Assembly (NCBI RefSeq): GCF_002305875.1
Contig: NZ_CP022098.1
Coordinates: 2,418,001-2,482,000, forward strand
DNA: 64,000 bases
Reading direction: 5' to 3'
Source: Cystobacter fuscus
GTDB lineage: Bacteria; Myxococcota; Myxococcia; Myxococcales; Myxococcaceae
Position numbers and translations under genes: made by a program. Below, one piece after another: positions 52,271 through 61,524 of the stretch; position 1 is the stretch's first letter, and each line of letters starts with the position of its first letter. A model generated the notes under the pieces. That model made no database searches and was not told the DNA's origin. It worked only from the letters and a program-made list of their open reading frames with translations.

Positions 52271-54657
52271 TGGCAGGCCTCGCAGGCTTCGGGGTTCTCC
52301 AGGGAGCAGGCGATGGCCTGCGCCTCGGTGGGCTTCTCCTCGCGGGGCGCCTCGACGGTGGCCTTGGCGATGCGCGTGGCGGGGCGCGAGCGCAGGTAGT
52401 ACGTCGTCTTCAGCCCCTTCTTCCAGGCGTACATGTACATGGAGCTGAGCTGCCCGATGTTGGGCGACTCCATGAACAGGTTGAGCGACTGGCTCTGATC
52501 GATGAAGGCGCCGCGGTCGGCCGCCATGTCGATGAGCGAGCGCATGGGCAGCTCCCACGCGGTGCGGTAGATGGCGCGCACCTCGGAGGGAATCTCCGAA
52601 ATCCCCTGGATGGAGCCCTCCGCGAGCTTGATGCGCGTGCGCATCTCCTCGTTCCACTTGCCCAGTTGCTTGAGCTCCTCGACCAGGTAGCGGTTGACCT
52701 GGAGGAAGTCCCCCGAGAGCGTCTCGCGCTTGAAGAGGTTGGACACCTGGGGCTCGATGCACTCGTAGCAGCCCGCGATGGAGGCGATGGTCGCCGTGGG
52801 CGCGATGGCGATGAGCAGCGAGTTGCGCAGGCCCGTCTGCTTCACCCGCGTGCGCAGCGCCTCCCAGCGCGCGCTGTCTTCGGGCGTCACGCCCCAGGCG
52901 TCGAACTGGAGCTCGCCCTGGGCGGCGCGCGTCTCGGGGAAGGAGGGGTGGGCGCCGTGCTCGGCCGCGAGCTCCGCGGACGCCGAGAGGGCGTGGAAGT
53001 AGATCTCCTCGGACACCTTGCGCGAGAGGGCACGCGCCTCGGGGGCGTCGAAGGGCAGGCGCATCTGGAAGAAGACGTCCTGCAGGCCCATGATGCCCAG
53101 GCCCACCGGGCGCCAGCGCCGGTTGGAGCTCTCGGCGGTGGGGATGGGGTAGTAGTTCAGGTCGATGACCCGGTCGAGCTGCCGCACCGCCGTGCGCACC
53201 GTCTGGGCGAGCTTCTCCCAGTCGAACGTCACCTTGCCCGCCGCGTCCGTGGAGGTGTGCCGCGCGAGGTTGATGGAGCCGAGGTTGCAGACGGCCGTCT
53301 CGTCCTTGTTCGTCACCTCGAGGATTTCCGTGCACAGGTTGGACAGGTGCACGACGCGGCCCGGGCGCGCCGTCTGGTTGCACGCGCGGTTGCTCTTGTC
53401 CTTGAACGTCATCCAGCCGTTACCCGTCTGGGCGAGCGTGCGCATCATGCGCGCGTACACCTCGCGCGCCTTGATGCTCTTGACCGCGAGCCCCCTGGCC
53501 TCCGCCTCGAGGTAGGCGCGCTCGAACTCCTCGCCGTACAGGTCGGTGAGGTGCGGCACCACCTTGGGATCGAAGAGCGACCAGGAGGCGTCCGTCTCGA
53601 CGCGCTTCATGAACAGATCGGGCACCCAGTTGGCGAGGTTCAGGTTGTGCGTGCGCCGGGCCTCGTCACCCGTGTTGTCGCGCAGCTCGAGGAACTCCTC
53701 CAGGTCCGCGTGCCACGTCTCCAGGTACACGCACGCCGCGCCCTTGCGCTTGCCGCCCTGGTTCACCGCCGCCACGGACGCGTCCAGCGTCTTGAGCCAC
53801 GGGACGATGCCGTTGCTGTGCCCGTTGGTGCTGGTGATGAGCGAGCCGCGCGAGCGGACGCGGTGGTAGGCGAGCCCGATGCCGCCCGAGAACTTCGAGA
53901 GCATGGCCACGTCGGTGTAGCGCTGGTAGATGCTGCCCAGCTCGTCCTCGGGCGAGTCGAGCAGGAAGCAGGAGGAGAGCTGCTCGTGCCGGGTGCCGGA
54001 GTTGAAGAGGGTGGGGGAGCTGGGCACGTACTCCAGGAGCGAGAAGCGCCGGTAGAGCTCCAGGGCCTCGGGCACGGTCTCGCCGAGCGCCACCGCGATG
54101 CGCATGAAGAAGTGCTGGGGCGTCTCCAGCACCGCGCGCGTGGTGGGGTGCTTGAGCAGGTAACGGTCGTAGACGGTGCGCAGGCCGAAGTACTCGAAGA
54201 GGCGGTTGCGCGTGGGATCGATGGAGTCGTTGAGCTTGCGCGCGTTGGCGGCGACGAGCTGGGCGACGCGCTCGTTGACGAGCCCCAGCCGGTGGGCCGC
54301 GGCGATGGACTGCGAGAAGGAGTGCACCTCCTGGCCCGACAGCTCCTTGTCGATGTAGGTCGCGAGCAGCCGCGCGGCGAGCCTGGCGTACTCGGGCTCC
54401 TCGAGCGTGAGCGAGGCCGCCGTCTGGATGGAGAGCTGATCCAACTCCTGGGTCGAGGCGCCGTCATAGAGGCCGGCGATCGTCTTGGTGGCCACGCGGA
54501 TGGCGTCCACCTGGCGCAGGCCCTCACAGCAGCGGCTGATGGCGCGGACGATTTTGTTCAGATCCGCGGCCTCGAGCGTCCCATTGCGCTTGCGTACCCG
54601 CATGGTGGTGGCGGTCGGCTGCGGGTTGGGGGGCGAGACGGGGATGGTGTCCAACAT
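52267..54657 (-). CDS. nrdA: Class Ia ribonucleotide reductase large subunit
   Basis: 796 residues, start MLDTIPVSPPNP with AGGAGGA 9 bases upstream. An ATP-cone (MRVRKRNGTLEAADLNKIVRAISRCC) lies at the N-terminus, so activity is allosterically controlled by ATP/dATP. The active site has SSCFLLDSPEDE (Cys), LSNLCTEI (Asn-x-Cys-x-Glu) and AVCNLGSINL (Cys). The C-terminal EACEACQ supplies the swivelling Cys pair. It reduces ribonucleoside diphosphates aerobically. The gene is preceded by a cobalamin riboswitch, so it should be lowered when B12 is plentiful and a B12-dependent class II enzyme can take over. Confidence 0.97.
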   Translation of the reverse strand: MLDTIPVSPPNPQPTATTMRVRKRNGTLEAADLNKIVRAISRCCEGLRQVDAIRVATKTIAGLYDGASTQELDQLSIQTAASLTLEEPEYARLAARLLATYIDKELSGQEVHSFSQSIAAAHRLGLVNERVAQLVAANARKLNDSIDPTRNRLFEYFGLRTVYDRYLLKHPTTRAVLETPQHFFMRIAVALGETVPEALELYRRFSLLEYVPSSPTLFNSGTRHEQLSSCFLLDSPEDELGSIYQRYTDVAMLSKFSGGIGLAYHRVRSRGSLITSTNGHSNGIVPWLKTLDASVAAVNQGGKRKGAACVYLETWHADLEEFLELRDNTGDEARRTHNLNLANWVPDLFMKRVETDASWSLFDPKVVPHLTDLYGEEFERAYLEAEARGLAVKSIKAREVYARMMRTLAQTGNGWMTFKDKSNRACNQTARPGRVVHLSNLCTEILEVTNKDETAVCNLGSINLARHTSTDAAGKVTFDWEKLAQTVRTAVRQLDRVIDLNYYPIPTAESSNRRWRPVGLGIMGLQDVFFQMRLPFDAPEARALSRKVSEEIYFHALSASAELAAEHGAHPSFPETRAAQGELQFDAWGVTPEDSARWEALRTRVKQTGLRNSLLIAIAPTATIASIAGCYECIEPQVSNLFKRETLSGDFLQVNRYLVEELKQLGKWNEEMRTRIKLAEGSIQGISEIPSEVRAIYRTAWELPMRSLIDMAADRGAFIDQSQSLNLFMESPNIGQLSSMYMYAWKKGLKTTYYLRSRPATRIAKATVEAPREEKPTEAQAIACSLENPEACEACQ

Positions 54658-54662
54658 GTTGC

Positions 54663-54692
54663 GGCTCCTCCTACACGACCGTGGCTGGAGCC
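54663..54692 (-). promoter_or_regulatory. Hairpin overlapping the nrdA ribosome site
   Basis: On the minus strand GGCTCC (54692-54687) pairs with GGAGCC (54668-54663), 18-base loop. The 3' arm covers part of the AGGAGG sequence (54672-54667). It could be the expression platform of the riboswitch by hiding the ribosome site. Only 6 bp, so tentative. Confidence 0.4.
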
Positions 54693-54806
54693 CGGACGGG
54701 TGAGGAGAGCAACGGGAGCCCGCACGCGACGAGCGGCGCTCGTGGCGTGTTGGACCGCGTCCCTCCCCCGAGGAACTCCAGGTCTGCGCCGCCCCGGGAT
54801 GTCTCT

Positions 54807-54990
54807 CCCGGACGCGGGTCGTTGGCAGGTCTTCGGGCTCGCGAGCGTTGGGGTGATGCCGCCTACACCGTTCCCTTCCCAGCTCCGAGGAGCCAGTGGT
54901 GTGAACGGCTTCGTTCTCGCTGACCGCTGCGGGGCAGCTCCGGATTCGCACCGGATTCCCTTTTGAGCCCGGGCGACGTGCGTCCGGGCA
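54807..54990 (-). promoter_or_regulatory. Cobalamin (AdoCbl) riboswitch upstream of nrdAB
   Basis: Read on the minus strand it has the family core GGGAATCCGGTGCGAATCC, then GCTGCCCCGCAGCGGT, and near the end GAGCCCGAAGACCTGCC (the B12 box). A closing P1 stem pairs CCCGGACGC (minus strand, from 54988) with GCGTCCGGG (minus strand, from 54815), nine perfect pairs. It sits about 150 bases before the nrdA ATG on the same strand. Cobalamin riboswitches upstream of nrdAB are known where class II and class I enzymes coexist. Ligand binding is inferred from sequence. Confidence 0.9.
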
Positions 54991-55139
54991 CCAGCGACGA
55001 GCGCTACATTCGCGGAAGGTGCCTCACCTGTCCAAAAAAGCGGCGCGCGCCGGGGGGTGTTGTCGGGTGCCCGACGGGGGCGCTGCTCTGGGCGGAACGC
55101 GTCGGCTTCGATGAGAGGCGATCATTATCTTCATGAGCC

Positions 55140-55907
55140 ATGAGCACGCTCCACCCTCCCCACCCCCTCTCTCCGGGCCCACGCGTCCGGGATGCCGGGC
55201 GGGAGCCGGAGGTGGCGTCGCTGGCCCCCTGGGAGCCGCTCCCCGATTCCCCCCAGGCTTCCCTCCCGGAGGCGACGCGGCGCGAGGTGCTGCGCCTCGT
55301 GGAGGCGGCCCGGAACGCCACGGGGGACGAGCGGGAGGGGCTGGCCGATCAGTTGGGAGCCCAACTGGAGGCGCTGGGGGAGGGAGGCGGCTCGCGGGAG
55401 GTGGCGGATCTGCTCCTGCACCTCCTGGAGAGCGGCCAGCTGGAGGGACTGGTGGAGCGCGGGGGCCGGACGAGCCGGAGCGTGGCCGTCGAGTCCCTGA
55501 CGCGGCTCGGCTTTCCCTATGCCCTGGAGGTCCGTCCCGAGGACCTGGAGCATCTCCGGGCGTGGACCCGGCGGCGGCGCGGTCCGGTGCTGCCCTCGGG
55601 CGTGGTGCCGGCGGGGGTGTTGGGGGTGGGCTTCGTCGGGCAGTGGTGGGCCCTGTCCCCCGAGGTGGCTTCCGAGGTGGGGGGGCTGGGGCCGTTCCTG
55701 GTGGTGCTCATGGGCCTGGCGCTGATGGGGCTGATGATGGCCCTGTTGGCCCCTGAACGTTCTCCCTCCAGGCGGGCGGGCCTGTTCGTGCTGACCCTGC
55801 TCTCCCTCGTCGAGGTGTTCTTGGGGGGGCCCGCCGGTTATCACGGAGCGGCGAGTGGCCTGGGCGGGCTGGTGGCCTGCCTGCTGCTCGTGCGGACACG
55901 ACGCTGA
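55140..55907 (+). CDS. Membrane protein of unknown function
   Basis: 255 residues (start MSTLHPPHPLSPG; ribosome site weak). The N-terminal 150 residues are soluble, Pro-rich at first then helical (ATRREVLRLVEAARNATGDEREGLADQLGAQLEALG ... REVADLLLHLLESGQLEGLVERGG). Three or four membrane helices at about 155-250 (GVVPAGVLGVGFVGQWW, GPFLVVLMGLALMGLMMALL, GLFVLTLLSLVEVFLG, GLGGLVACLLLV). No motif recognised. Divergent from the nrd riboswitch and upstream of recA in the same direction, separated from recA by a LexA-box promoter. Confidence 0.65.
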   Translation: MSTLHPPHPLSPGPRVRDAGREPEVASLAPWEPLPDSPQASLPEATRREVLRLVEAARNATGDEREGLADQLGAQLEALGEGGGSREVADLLLHLLESGQLEGLVERGGRTSRSVAVESLTRLGFPYALEVRPEDLEHLRAWTRRRRGPVLPSGVVPAGVLGVGFVGQWWALSPEVASEVGGLGPFLVVLMGLALMGLMMALLAPERSPSRRAGLFVLTLLSLVEVFLGGPAGYHGAASGLGGLVACLLLVRTRR

Positions 55908-55956
55908 ACGTTCTGGGTCATGTCAGACGGATGGACTAGGGTTTTCCCATCGCGTA

Positions 55957-55973
55957 CTAAACGTGAGTTCAGG
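55957..55973 (+). promoter_or_regulatory. Myxobacterial-type LexA box before recA
   Basis: CTAAACGTGAGTTCAGG matches the Myxococcus LexA consensus as I recall it (CTRHAMRYBYGTTCAGS) at 16 of 17 positions, failing only at position 10. It is 43 bases before the recA ATG, the expected place for SOS control. Supports both the regulation and the myxobacterial assignment. Confidence 0.75.
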
Positions 55974-56015
55974 TGAGCCGGGGTGGCTCGCCGCATACGC
56001 AAGGAGCAAGACGAA

Positions 56016-57113
56016 ATGGCCGTGAATCCGGAGAAGGAGAAGGCGATCGAGTTGGCGATGTCCGCGGTGGAGCGCCAGTTCGGTAAGGGGTCCATCATGC
56101 GGCTCGGTAACGAGGAGCCGCTGGTGAGGGATGTTCAGGCCATTTCGACGGGAAGCGTCTCGCTCGACATCGCCTTGGGCGTCGGAGGCGTGCCCAAGGG
56201 CCGTATCGTGGAGATCTACGGGCCGGAGTCCTCGGGTAAGACGACGTTGTGCCTCCATGTGGTGGCCGAGGCGCAGAAGCGCGGCGGCGTGGCGGGCTAC
56301 ATCGACGCCGAGCACGCGCTGGACATCGGCTACGCGCGCAAGTTGGGCGTGCGCACGGATGACCTGCTGCTGAGCCAGCCGGACACCGGTGAGCAGGCGC
56401 TGGAGATCGCCGAGATGCTGGTGCGCTCGGGCGCCATCGACGTGCTGGTGGTGGACTCGGTGGCCGCGCTCGTGCCGAAGGCGGAACTCGAGGGCGAGAT
56501 GGGCGATGCGCACATGGGCGTGCAGGCGCGCCTCATGAGCCAGGCGCTGCGCAAGCTCACGGGCACCATCAGCAAGAGCCAGACGTGCGTCATCTTCATC
56601 AATCAGATCCGCATGAAGATCGGCGTGATGTTCGGCAACCCCGAGACGACGACGGGCGGCAACGCGCTGAAGTTCTACGCGTCGCAGCGCCTGGACATCC
56701 GCCGCGTGGGCGCCATCAAGAATGGCGAGAACGTGGTGGGCAGCCGCACCCGCGTGAAGGTGGTGAAGAACAAGGTGGCGCCTCCGTTCAAGGAGGTCGA
56801 GTTCGACATCATGTACGGCTCGGGCATCTCGAGGGAGGGCGACCTCATCGACCTGGCGTCGACGGACAACATCATCGAGAAGAGCGGTAGCTGGTTCTCC
56901 TTCAAGGGAGAGCGCATCGGCCAGGGCCGCGAGAACGCCAAGGACTACCTGCGTGACCATCCCGAGGTCATGAAGGAAGTGGAGCGGCAGGTGTACGAGA
57001 AGTACGGCATTGGCAAGCCGGCCGTGGCGGCGGTGCCGACGCCTCCGGCCGATGGCGAGCCGCCGGCCGAGGGCCACGGCGAGAAGCGCCAGCGCGTGAA
57101 GGCCGTGAAGTAG
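56016..57113 (+). CDS. recA: Recombinase A
   Basis: 365 residues from [14 protein letters not shown] with AAGGAG 10 bases upstream. Walker A GPESSGKT (69-76), Walker [12 protein letters not shown], the L2 region [16 protein letters not shown], and the C-terminal acidic/basic tail typical of RecA. It drives homologous strand exchange and LexA self-cleavage. A LexA-box candidate lies upstream and a perfect terminator follows. Myxococcus has two recA genes; this one's promoter suggests the DNA-damage-inducible copy. Confidence 0.98.
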   Translation: MAVNPEKEKAIELAMSAVERQFGKGSIMRLGNEEPLVRDVQAISTGSVSLDIALGVGGVPKGRIVEIYGPESSGKTTLCLHVVAEAQKRGGVAGYIDAEHALDIGYARKLGVRTDDLLLSQPDTGEQALEIAEMLVRSGAIDVLVVDSVAALVPKAELEGEMGDAHMGVQARLMSQALRKLTGTISKSQTCVIFINQIRMKIGVMFGNPETTTGGNALKFYASQRLDIRRVGAIKNGENVVGSRTRVKVVKNKVAPPFKEVEFDIMYGSGISREGDLIDLASTDNIIEKSGSWFSFKGERIGQGRENAKDYLRDHPEVMKEVERQVYEKYGIGKPAVAAVPTPPADGEPPAEGHGEKRQRVKAVK

Positions 57114-57150
57114 TCCACGCCCCTTCGTGCCTGACGTGCCTGAAGTCCCA

Positions 57151-57189
57151 GGGGCCGTCTCCCTTCACCGGGGGACGGCCCCTTCGCTT
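57151..57189 (+). terminator. Terminator of recA
   Basis: GGGGCCGTCTCCC (57151-57163) pairs with GGGGGACGGCCCC (57170-57182), 12 pairs plus one wobble, loop 6, then TTCGCTTTT. Begins 37 bases after the recA stop. Confidence 0.85.
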
Positions 57190-57364
57190 TTCGGCTCCAG
57201 GGCTGTCTGGCGGGACCCTGGCCTGGGAGGCGAGGGGAGCCTCGGTCCGACACTCCGGGGGGGACGTGGTGGTTCTCTGTGGACAACAGTGGGCCTTCCG
57301 CCGGAAGGTCTCTGTCCCCAACCGCGGGCCGCGCCGCGGTGAGGTACTGGAGACAAGGAGCCGC

Positions 57365-58735
57365 ATGATGCGTCGCATCGAGACCGCCCTGTTCGCCGCC
57401 GTCTGTGCCGTGGTTTTCGTGGCCTGTTCCGCGTGTGGAGGGAAGGACAATCCCAACGGCCCCGTCAGCAAGACGAGCCAGTTCTTCCTGCCCACGGGCG
57501 AGCCCCGCAACACGGGGGATCCGCACATCCAGGCGGATGCGCAGGGCAACTTCCACATCGTCTACCCGGCCTACTCCCGGGGCGATGCCTACTACGCCTT
57601 TTGCCCGTCCAATTGCAGCTCGGTCGAGCAGGCCAAGGTGGTGCAGTTGGAGACGCAGGGCACGGTGGACAACGCCCGGGTGGCGGTCGGTCCGGACGGC
57701 AAGCCGCAATTGCTGCTCAATACCCACGAGCGCGTCTACTACGCCACGTGCTCGGGCGACTGCACCCAGCGCACCTCGTGGACGGTGACGCCCATCCTCG
57801 AGCATGGCGGCGAGCGCGAGGTCTCCGGAGACGCGTTCGCCGTCACGCCCCAGGGCAAGCCGCGCTTCATCATGCACAGCTACCGCAGCATCGGCATCGG
57901 GGCGCCGACTCCCGCGACCTTCTACGTGCAGTGTGACAACAACTGCCAGAACCCGGGGAGCTGGACCCAGTCGCAGATCGCCACGCGCAACTGGCAGATG
58001 GGCTCGCTGCGCTTCACCCCCTCGGGCCAGCCGCGTCTGGTCAAGGCGGAGCTCGTCGATGGCGGCAATCACCTGAGCTATTACTACGAGTGCGACACGG
58101 ATTGCTCGTCGGCCGTCAACTGGAAGGGCACGGCCCTCTACAAGACGTTCTACGGCTTCTCCGAGGCGGTCCGCATGTACCCGGCCATGTCGCTGCGGCT
58201 CACGAGCCAGGGCAAGCCGCGCCTGGCGCTGATGGGCGATGACGGCAGCGGCCGCAACCTGCTCTACCTGGAGTGCGACACGAACTGCACCTCCCCGGAG
58301 GGCTGGTTCGCGCAGATCCTCCTGCCGGCCAACGAAGGGGGCGCGCAGCTCAAGGCGGGGCTCGAGCTCGCGCTCGACAGCAAGGATCAACCGCGCATCG
58401 CCTACGCGGCGGCCTACAACATCGTGATTGCCCACTGTGACGCCAACTGCACCGACGAGACGAAGTCGAAGTGGAACCTGGCCAAGGTGGAGTTCGCCTC
58501 GGACATGGAGAAGGACAAGATCATCCCCTATCCCGACTGCAACATCGCGGGGGGCTGGTTCCTGCACAGTCCGTCGATCACCCTGGGCAAGGAGGGCCTG
58601 CCCCGGGTGGCGTACCGCGCGCAGGACATCAGCGGCGGTGGCTCGAATCCCGGCCCCGGTGAGATCAAGTGCACGGCGGGCGCGGACATGACGTTCGCCC
58701 GCTTCGCCCAGATCGACGAGCTCCGCGCGCCGTGA
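57365..58735 (+). CDS. Lipoprotein with seven Cys-pair repeats (beta-propeller-like)
   Basis: 456 residues; AAGGAG precedes two tandem ATGs. The signal ends FVAC, so it is a lipoprotein (a second Cys follows). The mature part is seven repeats of about 55-60 residues. Each has a strand like SLRLTSQGKPRLALMGDDG, then an aromatic-x-x-Cys-x3-Cys pair (ATCSGDC, VQCDNNC, ECDTDC, ECDTNC, AHCDANC and similar) and a Trp. The periodic G-x-P-R and Cys-x3-Cys look like a disulphide-pinned beta-propeller. No known family recognised. Probably a surface or periplasmic binding protein of myxobacteria. Converges on the C39 peptidase gene. Confidence 0.75.
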   Translation: MMRRIETALFAAVCAVVFVACSACGGKDNPNGPVSKTSQFFLPTGEPRNTGDPHIQADAQGNFHIVYPAYSRGDAYYAFCPSNCSSVEQAKVVQLETQGTVDNARVAVGPDGKPQLLLNTHERVYYATCSGDCTQRTSWTVTPILEHGGEREVSGDAFAVTPQGKPRFIMHSYRSIGIGAPTPATFYVQCDNNCQNPGSWTQSQIATRNWQMGSLRFTPSGQPRLVKAELVDGGNHLSYYYECDTDCSSAVNWKGTALYKTFYGFSEAVRMYPAMSLRLTSQGKPRLALMGDDGSGRNLLYLECDTNCTSPEGWFAQILLPANEGGAQLKAGLELALDSKDQPRIAYAAAYNIVIAHCDANCTDETKSKWNLAKVEFASDMEKDKIIPYPDCNIAGGWFLHSPSITLGKEGLPRVAYRAQDISGGGSNPGPGEIKCTAGADMTFARFAQIDELRAP

Positions 58736-58763
58736 GCGGAGGCCTGGAGCTCCTCCGTGTGGC

Positions 58764-60017
58764 TCAGGGCACGAAGGTGAGCGCGCCCGGGGGGAGCTCC
58801 GTGCCCGCGGGCCACAGCAGGTAGGCCGAGCGGCGTGAATGGTCCCACGCCCGCAGCAGCTCCTCGCGACGGTACGTCACGCCCACCGTGTCGTCGCTGG
58901 GGAAGGCCGGGTCGTTGCAGACGACGTCGCCCTGGGGCGTGAAGCCCTTCACCACGAGCAGGTGCCCATCCGAGCGGGGCACGGGCGAGCCGGTCAGCTC
59001 GCCGCGCTCGTAGGCGACGCTGATGCTCACGGGGATGCCCTGGGCGATGAGCCGCTCCACCTGGGTGAAGGTGTCGAAGCGCGCCACCAGCCCGTGGAGC
59101 ACTCCGCCCGCCAGCGCCGAGGCATAGGCGGTGTTGAAGGGCCAGTTGCCCGTGCCCGCGTAGACCGCGTCGTGGACGGAGGCGGCCGCCACGGGCACGC
59201 TCACCTGGAGCTCTTCCTGGCCGAGCCGGTGGCTCCAGTACGCGAGCAGCATGGTGACCGAGGTGGGCGAGCACCAGGCGCCACCATGGGGCGGGTAGAG
59301 CATCTGCGAGCGGCCGGGCACCTCGAGCACCGTGCCCCAGGCGTGCCGGTCCGAGGGCTCCTCGGGCGCGGTGCGGCCCGTGTCGGTCACCGCCGCCGCG
59401 AGCGCGCGCACGCGAGGGCTCGTGCCGGGTCGGGTGGAGAAGAGCCACACCGTCATCCGCAGCCCGTCCGCCTTCTGCTTGAGCACGAGGGTGTCGGTGA
59501 GCACCTTGCCCCGCTCATCCTCCTGACGATCCACGCTGTGGCGCGTGACGGTGCCCGGCTCGAGCGCCCAGACGCCGAAGTCGTAGTCCTTCGTCCACTC
59601 GCCCTCCACGCGCGCCGCGAGCGTCAGCCGCACCCAGGTGCCCGGCGGGGTGTGCACGTCGAACGAGGGCACCACGTTGTCGAAGCCCCCTGGCACGGGT
59701 TGCACCTCGGAGCGGGCCCGGCCGACGAGCGCGCTGCCCTCGGGCAGGGGACTGTCCGTGCCGGGGAGGGTGTGGCCTGGGAAGGGATCCGCGGGGGCGG
59801 GGCCGGAGGAATCCAGCTCGAGCTGGCCCTCCGGGGTGAGCCGGGTGCCCTCGCGGGTGAAGCGCTCGAAGTCGCGCGCCTGGGCGCTCTTCCTCCAGAT
59901 TCTCGCCACGGGTGTTGCCTCCTCGGGGGATGGCCGGGTCTGCCAGCTACACGCCGTCAGCACCGCCGCCAGGAGGACCAGGGGCGTGCGGACTGAGGCC
60001 TTGGGGGGAGTCGTCAT
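58764..60017 (-). CDS. Lipoprotein with C39-like cysteine peptidase domain
   Basis: 417 residues; AGAGGA precedes the ATG. Lipobox LTAC (Cys23). An N-terminal beta-rich domain (about 80-220: FDNVVPSFDVHTPPGTWVRLTLAARVEGEW) is followed by a papain-fold C39-like domain. Cys249 (GGAWCSPTSVTML), His352 (SDGHLLVVKGF) and Asp369 (CNDPAF) make the triad. Such peptidases cut leader or structural peptides after double-Gly; here it is exported, not fused to an ABC transporter, so a different role is likely. Upstream on the same strand, 42 bases away, is an M20 peptidase. Confidence 0.8.
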   Translation of the reverse strand: MTTPPKASVRTPLVLLAAVLTACSWQTRPSPEEATPVARIWRKSAQARDFERFTREGTRLTPEGQLELDSSGPAPADPFPGHTLPGTDSPLPEGSALVGRARSEVQPVPGGFDNVVPSFDVHTPPGTWVRLTLAARVEGEWTKDYDFGVWALEPGTVTRHSVDRQEDERGKVLTDTLVLKQKADGLRMTVWLFSTRPGTSPRVRALAAAVTDTGRTAPEEPSDRHAWGTVLEVPGRSQMLYPPHGGAWCSPTSVTMLLAYWSHRLGQEELQVSVPVAAASVHDAVYAGTGNWPFNTAYASALAGGVLHGLVARFDTFTQVERLIAQGIPVSISVAYERGELTGSPVPRSDGHLLVVKGFTPQGDVVCNDPAFPSDDTVGVTYRREELLRAWDHSRRSAYLLWPAGTELPPGALTFVP

Positions 60018-60059
60018 GAGGTCCTCTCGGGATGAAGCGGAAGGGGAGGGCGCCAGGGC

Positions 60060-61457
60060 TCACTTCACCAACTCGGACAGGAGCCGGTGGACGAAGTCGG
60101 CGCCGGGCTGGAGCGAGGCCACGGGGATGCGCTCGTTGGGGGCGTGGGCCGTGCGAGCGTCCTCCGGCGTGAGGGCGAAGGGATCGATGCCGTAGGCGTG
60201 GATGCCCGCGCGGCGCAGGGCGGTGGACTCGGTGGTGCCGGTGGACATGCGGGGGAAGACGGGCGCGCCGGGCCAGACCCGGCCGGCGGCGGCGCGGGCG
60301 GCCCGGAACATCGCGTTGTCGCCCACGGGCGAGGCGGGTGAGTCCAGGGGCCGCGCGTTCCATTCCACCTGGATGTCCGGGTCCGCGATCGCCGCGACGA
60401 GCCGCGCGCGGACCTGCTCGGGGTCGTCGTCCGGGAGCAGCCGGCAGTTGAGGGTGGCCTCGGCGGTGGCGGGGATGACGTTGGGGCGGGTGCCCGCGGT
60501 GAAGACGGTGGGCACGCACGTGGTGCGCAGCACGGCGGCCAGGGCGGGCTCGAGCCGCGCGAGCGTGTCCACCGCGTCCTGGGGCGGAGCCTCCGGAGAG
60601 GCGGCGAGTCGCTTCAGGGCCTCGCCCGTCTCGCCGTCCGTCACCTTCAGCCGGCCCTCGATGTTCAGCCGGGTCACGGGGGTGAGTCGGGTGGGGAAGG
60701 TGACCGCTCCGACACGAGCCACCGCCGCCGCCAGCCGCACCAGGGGCGAGGGCGTGGCGGGTGGCACCGAGGAGTGACCGCCGGGACCCGTGGCGCGCAG
60801 CACCATGTGGCGCGAGACGCGCTCGGCGGCCTGGAGGTTGACGAAGCGCACCCGGCGGCGGTCCTCGCCCAGCTCCGTGAGCCCGCCTTCATTGAGGGCG
60901 AACTCCGCCTCGCGCAGCTCGGGGCGGCGCTCCAGCAGCCAGTCGATGCCGGCCTGGGAGCCCACCTCTTCGTCCGCGCTGAGCACGAGCACCACGTCGC
61001 GCGAGCGCTTCCCTCCCTCCCGAGCGAGCCGTCGCAGCGCGAGGATGCTGGCCGCGGCCATGCCCTTGTTGTCCTGGACGCCGCGCCCATACAGGAAGCC
61101 GTCGCGCTCGGTGAGCGTCCAGGGATCGGAGGCCCACTCCTCGCGCCGCGCGGGCACGGTGTCGAGGTGGGCGAGCACGAGCAGGGGCCTCGCGGCGCCG
61201 GAGCCCTCGAGCCGGGCGATGAGGTGGGCACGCCCTGGAGTGTCCTCGACGAGCGCGGAGGAGATGCCGGCCTCGCGCAGCCACCGCGCGGCCACCTGGG
61301 CGGCGGCGGCCTCGTTGCCCGGAGGGTTGGAGGTGTCCACGGCGATGAGCTCGGCGAGCAAGGCGCGCATCTCTCCCTTCGCCGGCGGCGGAGCGCTGGC
61401 GGCGAGTCCGCGGCCGGGCGCGAACAGGAGGGCGAGGGCCAACAGGAGGGGGCGCAT
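60060..61457 (-). CDS. M20-family metallopeptidase, exported
   Basis: 465 residues starting MRPLLLALALLFAPG, with a signal peptide. Metal ligands: LAHLDTVP (His97, Asp99), GRGVQDNKG (Asp129), DEEVGS (Glu163, Glu164). Dimerisation domain at about 235-355 and late STGTTESTALRRAGIHAYG. M20 enzymes cleave dipeptides, carboxypeptides or acyl-amino acids. With the C39 lipoprotein it suggests peptide processing outside the cell. Divergent from the dipeptide epimerase gene across only 67 bases, so the two units may be co-regulated. Confidence 0.88.
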   Translation of the reverse strand: MRPLLLALALLFAPGRGLAASAPPPAKGEMRALLAELIAVDTSNPPGNEAAAAQVAARWLREAGISSALVEDTPGRAHLIARLEGSGAARPLLVLAHLDTVPARREEWASDPWTLTERDGFLYGRGVQDNKGMAAASILALRRLAREGGKRSRDVVLVLSADEEVGSQAGIDWLLERRPELREAEFALNEGGLTELGEDRRRVRFVNLQAAERVSRHMVLRATGPGGHSSVPPATPSPLVRLAAAVARVGAVTFPTRLTPVTRLNIEGRLKVTDGETGEALKRLAASPEAPPQDAVDTLARLEPALAAVLRTTCVPTVFTAGTRPNVIPATAEATLNCRLLPDDDPEQVRARLVAAIADPDIQVEWNARPLDSPASPVGDNAMFRAARAAAGRVWPGAPVFPRMSTGTTESTALRRAGIHAYGIDPFALTPEDARTAHAPNERIPVASLQPGADFVHRLLSELVK

Positions 61458-61524
61458 GTGTGGGGAGTCTAGGGGAGTCGCTCGGGGCTGTGCTAATGCG
61501 GCTCCTTCCCCCAGGGTTCTCCGC

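Noticed and set aside
52268-53383. Extending nrdB upstream for 371 more codons
   Set aside because: The extra part overlaps nrdA and is His/Arg/Pro-rich with no NrdB homology; the GTG in the GTGA overlap gives the proper length.
54658-54951. Extending nrdA upstream through the riboswitch
   Set aside because: The added residues are translated riboswitch sequence; a strong ribosome site sits just before the chosen ATG.
54935-54960. tRNA-like GGTGCGAATCC sequence
   Set aside because: It resembles a T-arm but is part of the cobalamin riboswitch core; no anticodon arm or acceptor stem fits.
52666-54966. 766-codon frame opposite nrdA
   Set aside because: nrdA has all active-site cysteines; the antisense frame has none of a protein's features and would cross the riboswitch.
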